Shown: positions 1 to 8,934, numbered from the stretch's first letter. The stretch: DNA of 64,000 nucleotides from CAYOSF01 sp964406605 (GCA_964406605.1 CAYOSF010000009.1:1-64000); one strand, 5' to 3'. The notes: generated by a model not told the origin, from the letters alone. Made by a program: numbers and translations.

Positions 1-104
1 ACCCCCGCCAGAGGAGGCTCGCCCCCTCTGCACTCCCCCAGGAGTGTGTTGGGTTATCTTGTTCATGACAACACGGTCGCCGATACGGAAGGCATGGCAA
101 ACGT

Positions 105-490
105 GGAGGCGCAGGTGGCGGGGAAGGTCGCCGCCACGGGGGCACGGCAGGCATCTCATCCGTGCCATGGGCAGGACCCGCGCTCCGGTCCGGCACCGGC
201 GCTGCATAGCCGAGCAGTGGGTAGCCGAGGTCTTCAGCCTCGGCAGAGTGTTCGACGGCCGGTGGCGACCTGAAGGTCGCCGCTACGGGGCCATGGCACG
301 GGCGGAGGCGCAGGTGGCGGGGAAGGTCGCCGCCACGGGGGCACGGCAGGCATCTCATCCGTGCCATGGGCAGGACCCGCGCTCCGGTCCGGCACCGGCG
401 CTGCATAGCCGAGCAGTGGGTAGCCGAGGTCTTCAGCCTCGGCAGAGTGTTCGACGGCCGGTGGCGACCTGAAGGTCGCCGCTACGGGGC
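105..490. repeat. 187-bp tandem direct repeat (two copies, 12-bp spacer)
   Basis: Bases 105-291 recur at 304-490 at a constant offset of 199 with essentially no differences. Each copy begins with GGAGGCGCAGGTGGCGGGG and ends with a hairpin GGCGACCTGAAGGTCGCC followed by GCTACGGGGC. No convincing gene lies in 1-850: the open frames are repeat-driven and overlap in several frames. The two copies were probably made by a recent local duplication. Confidence 0.9.
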
Positions 491-507
491 ATGGCAGGGA
501 TGGAGCC

Positions 508-584
508 GCTTGAGACGGGGAAGGTCGTCTCTACGCCGAACGCGGCTGGCCCTCACGGGGCGCGGCTGGGAAGCCGCGCCTACG
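508..584. repeat. Two short REP-like hairpins
   Basis: At 508-534 a GACGGGGAAGGTCGTC hairpin is followed by TCTACG, and at 559-584 GGCGCGGCTGGGAAGCCGCGCC-type pairing (stem GCGCGGCT/AGCCGCGC) is followed by TACG. They have the same plan as hairpins at 264-289, 463-488, 18044-18070 and 58172-58234: a GC stem, a short GGAA or TGAA loop and a CTACG tail. They are taken as members of a dispersed non-coding repeat family. Confidence 0.6.
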
Positions 585-642
585 ATGGCGTTCCGGAACC
601 TGAGGAGGCGGGCGGGCCAGAAGCGCCCGCGGGCGCCTTGAC

Positions 643-684
643 ATAAGGGTTTCCTGCTGCAAGAGATCAGGGCTTTCCCTTATG
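643..684. promoter_or_regulatory. Tandem AGGGTTTCC-type boxes upstream of the dockerin gene
   Basis: Box 1 ATAAGGGTTTCC (643-654) and box 2 ATCAGGGCTTTCCCTTATGG (666-684) are spaced 23-24 bp, about two helical turns. Box 2 matches the sequence upstream of the zinc-ribbon gene at 16438-16656 (minus strand ATCAGGGGTTTCCCTAATGG). They lie about 50-90 bp ahead of the -35 at 730, which suits an activator site. The binding protein is unknown. Confidence 0.5.
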
Positions 685-729
685 GAGCGCCGCAAAGCTT
701 GGCCCGTACAATGCTGCCGTTGGATAAGG

Positions 730-759
730 TTGACACAACCGCTCGTTTGTGGCCAAAAT
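730..759 (+). promoter_or_regulatory. Sigma-70-type promoter for the dockerin gene
   Basis: A perfect -35 TTGACA (730-735) is separated by 18 bp from a -10-like CAAAAT (754-759). It is the best-placed promoter for the gene starting near 857 and leaves a leader of roughly 90 bases that contains the purine-rich AGGAGGGAGACG ribosome binding site. Confidence 0.5.
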
Positions 760-856
760 GGCCCAATAGCCATGTAGGAAGGGTGGAGGGGGTGTGCCCC
801 GGGCGGGGGAGGCCCCCTCGTAGGATGAAGGCCCACAGAGGAGGGAGACGGTGCAC

Positions 857-3800
857 ATGACAGGAAGTCAATCCTTACTTGCAAGGCACCCCATAGCATT
901 CAGGCTACTGTTGGTGGCCGTCATTGCGGCGGTCGTGGTCGGTGTGCAGGCCGCGCTCCCCAGGGGAGGCGCGGCCGCGACGACCTACACCGTCAACAGC
1001 ACCGCCAACACCGACGACGGCTCGTGCGACCCGCTGTCGACCGTGCCGCCTGAAGACTGCACGCTGCATGAGGCGATCGACGCGGCGAACGCGAGCGTCG
1101 GCCTGGACACGATCAAGTTCCTGCCCGGCGCTTTCGCCTATGCCAGCCCCGGGACCATCGACGTCTCGGGCGGCGCGCTGCCGTACATCACGGACGATCT
1201 GACGATCGACGCGCGGGGCGCGGGCGTGATTATCGACGGCGGCGCGCTCGCAGCCGATGGTCTCCATGTGGTGGCGGACAACAATGTGTTCGTCTTCAAC
1301 GTAATCGGGGACGGCACGCCGGCCGGCAAGCTGATCATCCGTGACTTCGCGGGCGACGGCATCGAACTCGACGCCGACGGCTACACGCTCGACGTGTCGA
1401 TCGGCGACGTGATCATCGGGCAGACCGGCCAGGCGATCACCGGCGCCGGCATCTACATCTGGGACGCCGCCAACTTCAACGACGTGGACGTGACGGACAA
1501 CGAGATCATGGCGGGGGCCAGCGGCGTCTTCATGGAGACGGCGGCCGGCACTGCGCTGAACAACAACAGCGTGACGGTGACCGGCAACACCATCACCGCG
1601 GGTCCCGGCGAGGGCGTGGGTGTCGACTTCCAGGGAGACCTCAACTCAGGCCGCACGATCACCGCGACCGTGAGCGACAACGTCAGCATCGCCAGCGGCG
1701 AGGATGCGGTGGACCTGGAGTACTGCGCGGACGTTGGCGGCTGCGACGCTCTGCTCGGCACCATCAACTTCTTGGTCCAGGGCAACGGTGACCTGACCGG
1801 AGACGACGAGGGAATCGACATTGAGGTGGACGCCAACAACGGCGGGCTCTCCAGCGAGCTCGACGTGAACGTCAGTCTGAGCGGCAACGGTCCCATCACC
1901 GGCGCCAACGACAAGGCCGTGGACGTCTGGGTGGATGTGTGCTGCGGCACCAGTGAGAGCACCAGCACCATCCACATCGACAACAACGGGGACCTCTCCG
2001 GTGACCCGAGAGGCGTCGAGGTCGACGCCGACGTGTGCTGTGGCGACAGCAACACCAGCACCGTCACGGTGAACGGGAACGGCCTGATCACCGGCGCGAG
2101 CGGCGACGGGGTCAACATCGACAGCAATGCCGACGACAACGATACCGACGGCGACAACAATGAGAGTACCGTCGAAGTGAAGGACAACACCGGCGTTACC
2201 GGTACCGGAGGCGACGGTATCGAAGTTGACAGCACTGCCGGCGATCGCGACAGTAACGAGGCCTCTGTCACAATCTCCGGCAACAGCAAGGTCATCGGTA
2301 CCGGAGGTGACGGCGTCGACGTGGGATGCACTACGGACTCAACGGGGAGTTCCGACGAGGACGGCAACACCTGCACCGTCGACGTGAGCACAAACGGCAT
2401 GATCGAAGGCTCCATTGGTGGGATCGAAATCGACATCACCTCCTCGGGCGCCTCGGGCAACGAGAGCGCGACAACGGTGGAGGACAACGGCGATATCAGC
2501 GGGGCCGGCGACGACGGTGTGAATGTCGACAGCGAGGCCTGCTCGGACGGGACCGGCACCAGCTCGGTCAGCGTTGCCCGCAACGGCGACATCACCAGCG
2601 GTAGCGGAGACGGCGTGTACGTGGACAGCCAGGCTGGCTGCGACTCCGGCGCCGGCGGGGGCAACGCCAGCACCGTGGACGTGAGTGAAAACGGAGACAT
2701 CAGCGGCACCGGTGACGGCGTGCTGGTGGGTAGCCACGCGGATGCCGATGCGGCAGGCGGCAGCAACACCAGCGCTGTCACCGTCAACGGCAACGACAGC
2801 ATCAGCGGATCGGGCGACGACGGCGTTGACGTCAACAGCGACGCCGGCGACGCGACTGAAGACACCGACGACAACGACAGCGGCGTCACGGTCAACGACA
2901 ACGGCCCGATCACAGGGACCGGCAGCGACGGCGTCGAGATCACCAGCGAGGCTCAAGCGGACACGACGGGCGACAACAACAACGCCTCGGTCCAGGTGAA
3001 CCGCAACGGTGAGATCACCGGTGGCGCAGGCGACGGTGTCTTCGTGGAGACTGAGACGTGCTGCGACGACGCGAACACCAGCACCGTCAGCGTCAGCGAC
3101 AACACCAGCCACATCACCGGCGGTGCCGGTGACGGCGTCGACATCGACAACTGGGTGGGGGCCTTCCCCGCGTCTCTTGCTCCCAGCCAGATCACGATCA
3201 ACGTCATGGACAACGCCGGCGTGATTACCGGTGTTTCGGGTGATGGCGTTCAGATCGAGAGTTGCGTGGACTTCGGCGTGGACTTCGACGCCGCCTGTCT
3301 CGACGATACCCTGACGCTGGCCACCATCGGCGGCAATGAGATCGCGGACAGCGGCGACCACGGCGTCGAACTCTGCTGCGGCGCCTTCGGCGATATCTCG
3401 GGCACGACGATCGGTGACCGAAGCGTCATCAGCGACAACCTGATCAAGAACAACGCTGCCTCGGGTGTCTATTTGAATAGCACGTCCGGTGTCCAGATCG
3501 GCCCGGACAACGTGATCACCGGCAACGGCCCAGGGACCGGCATCACCATCGTCGAATCGGACGTGGATCCCGTGGGTACGGACATCAGGCCTGCGGACGC
3601 CAACACCATCACCCAGAACAGCATCTACGACAACGACGGGTTGGGCATCGACCTGGCCGACGACGGCGTAGGCTGCGGCACGGAGAGCCCCAACGGCTGC
3701 CTGAAGAGGCCGACGCTGCTCCCTCTGGCCGGCGGGACGAAGCTCCAGGGCAATGGCGTGTCCGGAGCCACCATCGAACTGTTCGTGGCCGATGAAAGCC

Positions 3801-4531
3801 CGGCGGACCAGGACACCGGCGACGACCCGCAGAGCGGCGAAGGCAAGACCTTTATCATCGAGGGCACGGCCAACGCGAGCGGATACTTCTCCATCCAGCT
3901 CTGCGGGCTTGCGGTGGGCGACAAGATCACCGCTACCCAGACGAACGACGCGGGCAACACCTCGGAGTTCTCAGAGAACCTCCCAGGCCCGCCGGGCGGC
4001 ACCGCGGCTTGCGCGACCCCGACGCCGACGGCGCCGACGAATACACCAGCGCCGACGAGCACGCCTGGGCCGTCCAGCACGCCGACGGCGACGGCCACGG
4101 AGACGGCGACGGCCACGCCGACCGTCACCGAGACGGTAGAGGCGCCCACGGCTACCGAGACGCTGGTGCCGCCAACGGCCACCAACACCACGGTGCCGCC
4201 GACGGCCACCAACACGCCGGTACCGCCCACCGCGACCAACACCCCGGCGACACCGACGGGAGGGTTCACGCCTGGCGACGTCAACAAGGACGGCGTCGTC
4301 AACAGCGTGGACGCGGCGATCATCCTCCAGTACGTTGCCGGGCTGATCAGCAACTTGAACCACCCGGACAACGCGGACGCGAACCAGGACGGCGTAGTGA
4401 ACGCGGTAGACGCGGCACTCATCCTGCAGTATGAGGCGGGCCTGATCGATTGCCTGCCGCCGGACGCGTGCGGCGCGGCCGGCGCGGCGTCGCTTGCCGC
4501 AGGTCTGAAGGCCGTCCTGGGTATCTGGTAG
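857..4531 (+). CDS. Secreted beta-helix repeat protein with C-terminal type I dockerin
   Basis: This 1224-aa protein is probably exported: an N-terminal hydrophobic segment (FRLLLVAVIAAVVVGVQAA) is followed by a CSLREA-like start (YTVNSTANTDDGSCD, then CTLHEAID). Residues about 200-900 are many degenerate Asn/Gly/Asp-rich repeats of the type NGDISGTGDGV, typical of right-handed parallel beta-helices. A Thr/Pro linker (about 1052-1138) leads to a dockerin with two F-hand calcium loops, DVNKDGVVNSVD and DANQDGVVNAVD. Dockerins bind cohesins, and three cohesin genes follow, so docking to those surface proteins is the likely role. GTG at 851 is an in-frame alternative start; the ATG at 857 follows AGGAGGGAGACG. 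No catalytic domain is visible. Confidence 0.9.
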   Translation: MTGSQSLLARHPIAFRLLLVAVIAAVVVGVQAALPRGGAAATTYTVNSTANTDDGSCDPLSTVPPEDCTLHEAIDAANASVGLDTIKFLPGAFAYASPGTIDVSGGALPYITDDLTIDARGAGVIIDGGALAADGLHVVADNNVFVFNVIGDGTPAGKLIIRDFAGDGIELDADGYTLDVSIGDVIIGQTGQAITGAGIYIWDAANFNDVDVTDNEIMAGASGVFMETAAGTALNNNSVTVTGNTITAGPGEGVGVDFQGDLNSGRTITATVSDNVSIASGEDAVDLEYCADVGGCDALLGTINFLVQGNGDLTGDDEGIDIEVDANNGGLSSELDVNVSLSGNGPITGANDKAVDVWVDVCCGTSESTSTIHIDNNGDLSGDPRGVEVDADVCCGDSNTSTVTVNGNGLITGASGDGVNIDSNADDNDTDGDNNESTVEVKDNTGVTGTGGDGIEVDSTAGDRDSNEASVTISGNSKVIGTGGDGVDVGCTTDSTGSSDEDGNTCTVDVSTNGMIEGSIGGIEIDITSSGASGNESATTVEDNGDISGAGDDGVNVDSEACSDGTGTSSVSVARNGDITSGSGDGVYVDSQAGCDSGAGGGNASTVDVSENGDISGTGDGVLVGSHADADAAGGSNTSAVTVNGNDSISGSGDDGVDVNSDAGDATEDTDDNDSGVTVNDNGPITGTGSDGVEITSEAQADTTGDNNNASVQVNRNGEITGGAGDGVFVETETCCDDANTSTVSVSDNTSHITGGAGDGVDIDNWVGAFPASLAPSQITINVMDNAGVITGVSGDGVQIESCVDFGVDFDAACLDDTLTLATIGGNEIADSGDHGVELCCGAFGDISGTTIGDRSVISDNLIKNNAASGVYLNSTSGVQIGPDNVITGNGPGTGITIVESDVDPVGTDIRPADANTITQNSIYDNDGLGIDLADDGVGCGTESPNGCLKRPTLLPLAGGTKLQGNGVSGATIELFVADESPADQDTGDDPQSGEGKTFIIEGTANASGYFSIQLCGLAVGDKITATQTNDAGNTSEFSENLPGPPGGTAACATPTPTAPTNTPAPTSTPGPSSTPTATATETATATPTVTETVEAPTATETLVPPTATNTTVPPTATNTPVPPTATNTPATPTGGFTPGDVNKDGVVNSVDAAIILQYVAGLISNLNHPDNADANQDGVVNAVDAALILQYEAGLIDCLPPDACGAAGAASLAAGLKAVLGIW

Positions 4532-4612
4532 GCGAAGCAGGAGTTAGTATAGGAAGCAAGCGCCCTGGTGCGCGATGAAGGTGGGATTAGCGGAAAGGAA
4601 GGCTGATAGCGG

Positions 4613-5257
4613 ATGAAAGGACGCAGAACACTAAGACTGGGCTTCTTGGGCGCCGCGGCGCTGGTTGCGGTGGGGATCTTCGTGGCCTCGCAGGTCTGGG
4701 CCGCCACCGGAACGGCAAGCGTGGGCTCGGAGACGGTGGCGCCGGGCGAGCAAGGTTCGGTGAGCTTGGAAGCGCTGGACGTGGGGGCACCTGGGCTTGG
4801 TGCCTGGACGATCGACATCGTCTACGACCCGGCAGTCGTGGCGGCTGTAGGCTGCAGCACGACACAGTCGAGCAGCGTCTGCAACGCGGAGTTCGGTGAG
4901 GACACGGTACGGCTCACGGGCGCCACCGCCAGCGGTCTGGAAGGCGATACCGTGCTCGGCAGCATCACCTTCGAGTGTGGTGATGCAGAGGGTTCGAGCC
5001 CGCTGCATCTCTCGCTCTTCACGTTCGCGGATGCCACCGTCGGCGGGCCGCTGGACATAGACGCGACGACCGTAGACGGCGTGTTCGCCTGTGAGGAGCC
5101 CGAGGAGGCCGCGACACCGGCGCTCCCGAGCACCGGTATGGGCGACAGCAGCGGCTCGGGCGGAGGCCTGAGCTGGTACATCGGAGCCCTTGCGGTCGCC
5201 GGCTTCGCGGGTATCGCTGGCTTCGGCGCGCTGCGCCTGCGCGCACGCCGATCGTAG
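4613..5257 (+). CDS. Cohesin-domain surface protein with LPSTG-type anchor (1)
   Basis: 214 aa. An N-terminal signal/TM segment ends near QVWAA. Residues about 30-160 form one cohesin domain, recognised by VAPGEQGSVSLEALDV, the GLGAWTIDIVYDP strand and GDTVLGSITFEC. The C-terminus carries LPSTG, a hydrophobic helix (WYIGALAVAGFAGIAGFGAL) and a basic tail RLRARRS, the layout of a sortase or TM wall anchor. It lies 81 bp after the dockerin gene and shares the plan of the next two genes, so it is a probable receptor for the dockerin protein. A strong hairpin follows it at 5280-5311. Confidence 0.88.
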   Translation: MKGRRTLRLGFLGAAALVAVGIFVASQVWAATGTASVGSETVAPGEQGSVSLEALDVGAPGLGAWTIDIVYDPAVVAAVGCSTTQSSSVCNAEFGEDTVRLTGATASGLEGDTVLGSITFECGDAEGSSPLHLSLFTFADATVGGPLDIDATTVDGVFACEEPEEAATPALPSTGMGDSSGSGGGLSWYIGALAVAGFAGIAGFGALRLRARRS

Positions 5258-5279
5258 CCTGCAACGAGAAGTAAGGTCA

Positions 5280-5310
5280 CCGAAGGCCAGGCACTTTGCC
5301 TGGCCTTCGG
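5280..5310 (+). terminator. Perfect hairpin after cohesin gene 1
   Basis: CCGAAGGCCAGGCA pairs with TGCCTGGCCTTCGG over 14 bp around a 3-base loop. No T-run follows, so it may stop transcription by another mechanism or protect the mRNA 3' end. The hairpin after cohesin gene 2 has the same outer stem. Confidence 0.7.
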
Positions 5311-5311
5311 G

Positions 5312-5642
5312 CGTCCTTCCCGGCCGGCCGCCCTAGCCCCGGCCGTGCTGCCGGAGTTGGCACCTCTTTCGAAGCGACACGAAGGGCCAGTCCGGGTGAG
5401 CTTGTCGTCCTTGGTGGCTGGGCCCGGGTCCAAGTGTGGGTCCGGGGACGCCCGTCAGATTCGGCGGCCCGCTCCACCCGGCTGAGCGGGATTGAGGACT
5501 CCCGACCACGCAGTGGCCTCCCGGCAGGACCCCGATTGACAAACCGCGCCCTTTTATGGTCAACTTGAAGCCTGGCCATGGGCCCAGTGGCGATGGGGAT
5601 CAACGTTGAGGCTCCATCGGCAGTGATAGGGAGAATGCTGAT
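5312..5642. other. Non-coding gap between cohesin genes 1 and 2
   Basis: There is no credible gene here. A TTGACA sits at 5537-5542 with an AT-richer stretch CCTTTTATGG beyond it, but the -10 spacing is short, so the promoter for cohesin gene 2 is only suggested. AGTGATAGGGAGAATGCTGAT precedes the ATG at 5643 and supplies the ribosome binding site. Confidence 0.4.
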
Positions 5643-6539
5643 ATGAGTAGATTCAAGATAGCGTCCCTTAGCGCGGCGACCGTCGGAGCCTTGCTCCTGG
5701 GCCTCGTTGTGGGCATTCTTGCGTTTTCGGAGGTCTCCGCTGCCTCGGGTGAGCTGATGATCGGTTCAGCAACAGTAGCCCCCGGGGAACAGGGCTCGGT
5801 TGATCTCCAGGCGCTTGATGTGACGACTCCCGGCCTCGGCGCCTGGACGGTAGACATCACGTACGACTCGACGGCGGTAACGGCGGTCTCCTGCAACCCG
5901 TTGCAGGGTGTCTGCAACGCGAACTTCGCGGCGGAGACCGTGCGGTTCACCGGCGCGGTCGCCACCGGCCTGGAGGGCGACACGACGATTGGGAGCATTA
6001 CCTTCCAGTGCGCCGAGGAAACGGGCTCCAGCGTTCTTACGCTCACTCCGCAGGTGTTCGCGGATGCGACGCTGGGCGCGCCGGCTCAGATAGAGGCCAC
6101 CGTGCAGAACGGCAGCATCGCCTGTGTCAGCATACCGCCCACCGTTGAGCCACTCCCGACGTCCACACCCGGAACCGCCCCAACTGCGACGCAGGGTCCT
6201 CCAGCCGCCACCAGCACGCCAACCGGGAAGGGACTGCCTACCGCAGGCATCGGCGGTCCTGGCTCGGATGGTGGGAGCACGGCGGGCTGGCTCATGGCCG
6301 GCCTGGCCGGCGCGGGGATCGCGTGGCTTCTCGCCGGCGTAGCGGGGGGCGGCATTGCATGGGCTTCTCGGTCCAGGGCTCCGGCGTTGGCCGGAACGGG
6401 GACCGGAAGCAAGACCGTGCAAAACGCTCCGTCCCGCGGGAAAGTCGAGCCCGTCGACCGACCGAGCTGGCTGAGGCTGGCGCCGCCTCCTGCCCCGGTG
6501 CAACCGGACACCTTTAGGCCGCGCAGACGATCCACGTGA
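5643..6539 (+). CDS. Cohesin-domain surface protein with LPTAG-type anchor (2)
   Basis: 298 aa and a paralogue of its neighbours. A signal/TM segment at residues about 10-33 is followed by a cohesin domain at about 35-165 (VAPGEQGSVDLQALDV, GLGAWTVDITYD, GDTTIGSITFQC). A Pro/Thr linker leads to GLPTAGIGG, a long hydrophobic segment (WLMAGLAGAGIAWLLAG) and an extended basic cytoplasmic tail of about 70 residues, longer than in cohesin 1. LPTAG is a variant of the LPxTG sorting motif; the long tail fits better with plain membrane anchoring. A 15-bp hairpin follows at 6589-6621. Confidence 0.87.
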   Translation: MSRFKIASLSAATVGALLLGLVVGILAFSEVSAASGELMIGSATVAPGEQGSVDLQALDVTTPGLGAWTVDITYDSTAVTAVSCNPLQGVCNANFAAETVRFTGAVATGLEGDTTIGSITFQCAEETGSSVLTLTPQVFADATLGAPAQIEATVQNGSIACVSIPPTVEPLPTSTPGTAPTATQGPPAATSTPTGKGLPTAGIGGPGSDGGSTAGWLMAGLAGAGIAWLLAGVAGGGIAWASRSRAPALAGTGTGSKTVQNAPSRGKVEPVDRPSWLRLAPPPAPVQPDTFRPRRRST

Positions 6540-6588
6540 ACGTGACGCCGCGCCTCGGCCTGTAGCTCAGACCCAGCAGGCGAATTCA

Positions 6589-6621
6589 CCGAAGGCCGGG
6601 CTTCCCAAGCCCGGCCTTCGG
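6589..6621 (+). terminator. Perfect hairpin after cohesin gene 2
   Basis: CCGAAGGCCGGGCTT pairs with AAGCCCGGCCTTCGG over 15 bp with a CCC loop. The outer stem is the same as in the hairpin after cohesin gene 1, so the terminator seems to have been duplicated along with the gene. A CCCTTCCCCC stretch follows rather than a T-run. Confidence 0.7.
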
Positions 6622-6740
6622 CCCTTCCCCCGTTGGAGGTTCCCAGACTGGGCGAGCCGGGGACGGTGTGATCTCTTTCCACGGGGCCATTCTCATCGCC
6701 GCGGGCGGCGCGCGGCACTGCAGGACGCCTTCTCCGGCGA

Positions 6741-6823
6741 AATAGGGGTCTCGCCTTCCCTCGATCAGGGATACCCCTGGAAATAGGGGTTCTCTCCCCC
6801 CACTCCTAAGGGTTGCCCCTGAT
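6741..6823. promoter_or_regulatory. Cluster of four AGGGG boxes upstream of cohesin gene 3
   Basis: AATAGGGGTCTC (6741-6752), ATCAGGGATACCCCTG (6764-6779), AAATAGGGGTTCTC (6781-6794) and TAAGGGTTGCCCCTGATAG (6806-6824) are spaced 18-24 bp. They resemble the boxes at 643-684 and 16741-16780. They lie 85-170 bp before the gene, in an otherwise empty 370-bp intergenic region, and are read as a multi-site operator. Confidence 0.5.
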
Positions 6824-6908
6824 AGAGCCTTGTTCCCGCTCGACGTACGATTTCCCCATCAACAGATCGTGCGCATTGACCGCACACGAGAAGGGAAGGG
6901 TAGTGCAC

Positions 6909-7712
6909 ATGAAAGGACTCAAGCGATCCCGACTCGGCCCCGTTGGCGCCGTAGCCGCGGCCATCGCGCTCGGTGCGGGCTTGCTGGCCGCTTCGCCGGT
7001 CTCAGCCCAGAGCGAGACGATTGCCGTCAGCTCGGCAACAGCGGCCCCCGGTGCCCAAGTGTCCGTGGACCTGAGCGCCCTCAACATAGGGACACCTGGG
7101 CTGGGCGCCTGGACGATAGACATCACATACGATCCGGCGGTGCTGTCGGCCGTAAGCTGCAGCCCGGCGCAGGGCGGGGTATGCAACACGGCGTATGGCG
7201 TCGATACCGTACGGGTCAGCGGCGCCAGCGCAATGGGCGTGGCGGGCGACAACGTGCTCGCCAGCATCATGTTCCAGTGTGAGGTGGAGGGCTCGAGTTC
7301 AGTTACGCCCAACATCGACTTGCTGGTGGATGCCACCATCGGCGACCCGCAGCCTTTGGAAGCGACGGCGCAGGCAGGGAGCATCTCCTGCACGCAGGCT
7401 GTACCCACGGCCACGTCAGGGCCAACGGAGGCGCCGGTGGCCACCGCCACGCCGAGCAGCGGTCTTCCTGTCGCGGGTACCGGCACCGGTGGTGTCGGCG
7501 GCGGCGGCACGCCCTACTGGCTTATCGCCGGTCTGACCGGTGCGGGTCTTGCGTGGCTTCTCGCCGTCGCGGCCGGTGCTGGTCTGGCAACGATGTCCGG
7601 CTCCGGTGCGGCCGGGCCGGGTACGGTTTCTCCCGACTCGGGCGTGCAGGCGCATACAGAAATCGATGGCATTCCGCGCTTCGTTGTGCTGCGTCGGCGA
7701 GACCGGCGGTAG
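6909..7712 (+). CDS. Cohesin-domain surface protein with LPVAG-type anchor (3)
   Basis: 267 aa from the ATG at 6909, preceded by AGAAGGGAAGGG and the same GTGCACATG start context as the dockerin gene. A signal peptide (VAAAIALGAGLLAASPVSAQ) is followed by a cohesin domain at residues about 33-160 (AAPGAQVSVDLSALNI, GLGAWTIDITYDP). A short Thr/Pro linker, GLPVAGTG, a TM helix (WLIAGLTGAGLAWLLAVAAGAG) and a 50-residue basic tail complete it. Unlike cohesin genes 1 and 2 it has the AGGGG box array upstream and is therefore probably transcribed separately. Confidence 0.87.
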   Translation: MKGLKRSRLGPVGAVAAAIALGAGLLAASPVSAQSETIAVSSATAAPGAQVSVDLSALNIGTPGLGAWTIDITYDPAVLSAVSCSPAQGGVCNTAYGVDTVRVSGASAMGVAGDNVLASIMFQCEVEGSSSVTPNIDLLVDATIGDPQPLEATAQAGSISCTQAVPTATSGPTEAPVATATPSSGLPVAGTGTGGVGGGGTPYWLIAGLTGAGLAWLLAVAAGAGLATMSGSGAAGPGTVSPDSGVQAHTEIDGIPRFVVLRRRDRR

Positions 7713-7799
7713 CAAACGCTGACAGCGCAAGCGAGCTAGTGGAGGCCCTCCGCCCCCCCGGCGGGGGGCGGGGGTGGGTGTGGGGGGGGCGGGCGGGGG

Positions 7800-7809
7800 N
7801 NNNNNNNNN
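7800..7809. other. Assembly gap (10 N)
   Basis: Ten N follow a run of almost pure G and C (7755-7799), and a G-run lies on the other side (7845-7863). The gap falls between convergent genes, where strong secondary structure probably stopped assembly. Its true size is unknown, and sequence on both sides may be unreliable. Confidence 0.95.
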
Positions 7810-8769
7810 GTCCAAAAGGCTCACTGCGCTTGCTAGGTCGGGGCGCCCCGCCGCCGGGGGGGGCGGGCCTTCGTATTGCTGCCGTCTTCGCGGCTGGCGC
7901 GCGGGCTGGGTGCTGAAGATGCTCTCTACGAAGTCGCGCACGGCGGGGATCATCAGTTCCAGAGGGAATTCCTGGTGGCCGGCATCTGGGAAGGCGACGA
8001 GCGTCTTCGGCTCCGGCGCCAGGTCGTAGAGGCGGCGGCCCATCCAGGGCGGAACGCTCTCGTCCGCGTCGCCGTGCATGATCAGCAGCGGTACCCGGAT
8101 GTGGGGGATCTTTGCCGCCGATTCGTAGCGGGTGGCGGGCCACCACGGTGCGAGCGATAGCGGGTGGCGCAGCCACGGTGCGTGTGCCAGGGCGAGGTCC
8201 CGAATCGAGGTGAAGGGAGCGCGCAGCACCAGGCCTGCGCACGGCTGGCGCAGCGCGAGCTCCGTTGCCACACCTGTACCCAGGGAGAAGCCGTACAAGA
8301 TGACGCGGGCCGGGTCTATCTCCGGGCGGTTGTGCAGGTATGCCAGTGCGCCTTCGGCGTCAACGTCGGTACCTTCCTCGTTGGTCCTGGCGCTGTCTCC
8401 GCCGTAGCCCCTGTAGTCGAAGACGAAGAGCCGGCAGCCGAGGCCGCGCAGAAAGCCGCCGAAGAGTCGTGCTCGTTCCTCCGTGGCCCACATATCGCTT
8501 GCGTTGTAGCTAGTGCCGTGCATGAACAAGATGGTTGCCGGCAGCTCGCCGCCTTCGAAGAGCCATCCCTCCAGCGCCAGCCCGTCGGCCGTCCAGAAAT
8601 CCACTTGCTCAAACGGAATGCCTGTCGCCTCCGGCAGGCCGCGCCGGTAGGGTCCTGCACGATACAGGTTGCGGCGCAGCAGCGACTCCAGGGCGTAGCT
8701 GAGCCCCACCGGCGCCAACGCCAGCAAGCCGAGCGCTCCTAGGACTCTCCGGACGGGCATCGTTCCCAT
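7810..8769 (-). CDS. Alpha/beta hydrolase (C-terminus lost at gap)
   Basis: About 320 codons are visible before the N run. A single N-terminal hydrophobic segment suggests membrane attachment. The hydrolase core shows the HGTSYNA oxyanion region, nucleophile GFSLG (Ser162), acid in HGDADE (Asp234 or 236) and GHQEF (His265). This is the BEM46/ABHD13-like serine hydrolase group, usually 270-320 aa, so the catalytic domain is complete. The last 35-40 codons (PARQPRRRQQYEGPPPP onward) look like read-through of low-quality sequence and the true stop is probably misread or in the gap. Substrate unknown. Confidence 0.8.
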
Positions 8770-8934
8770 CCTAGCGAAGGGGGCGTCTTAGGAGCAGACC
8801 CTGGAGAACGCGTGACCAACCCCAGGCCGTTTCATGGTTTGCTGTCTGTACCTTCCGCCCCTGGGCGTGCGGGGCCTGTTCGATTCGCTCGGGCCCGTTC
8901 TCGGGCTGAGCCAGCGGCGCGCAAGGAACGTTCT

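Noticed and set aside
1453..2943. Long minus-strand open frame of 496 codons inside the dockerin gene
   Set aside because: It is a shadow of the repetitive Asp/Asn/Gly-rich coding strand: the product is Ser/Pro/Leu-rich low complexity with no start signal or motif.
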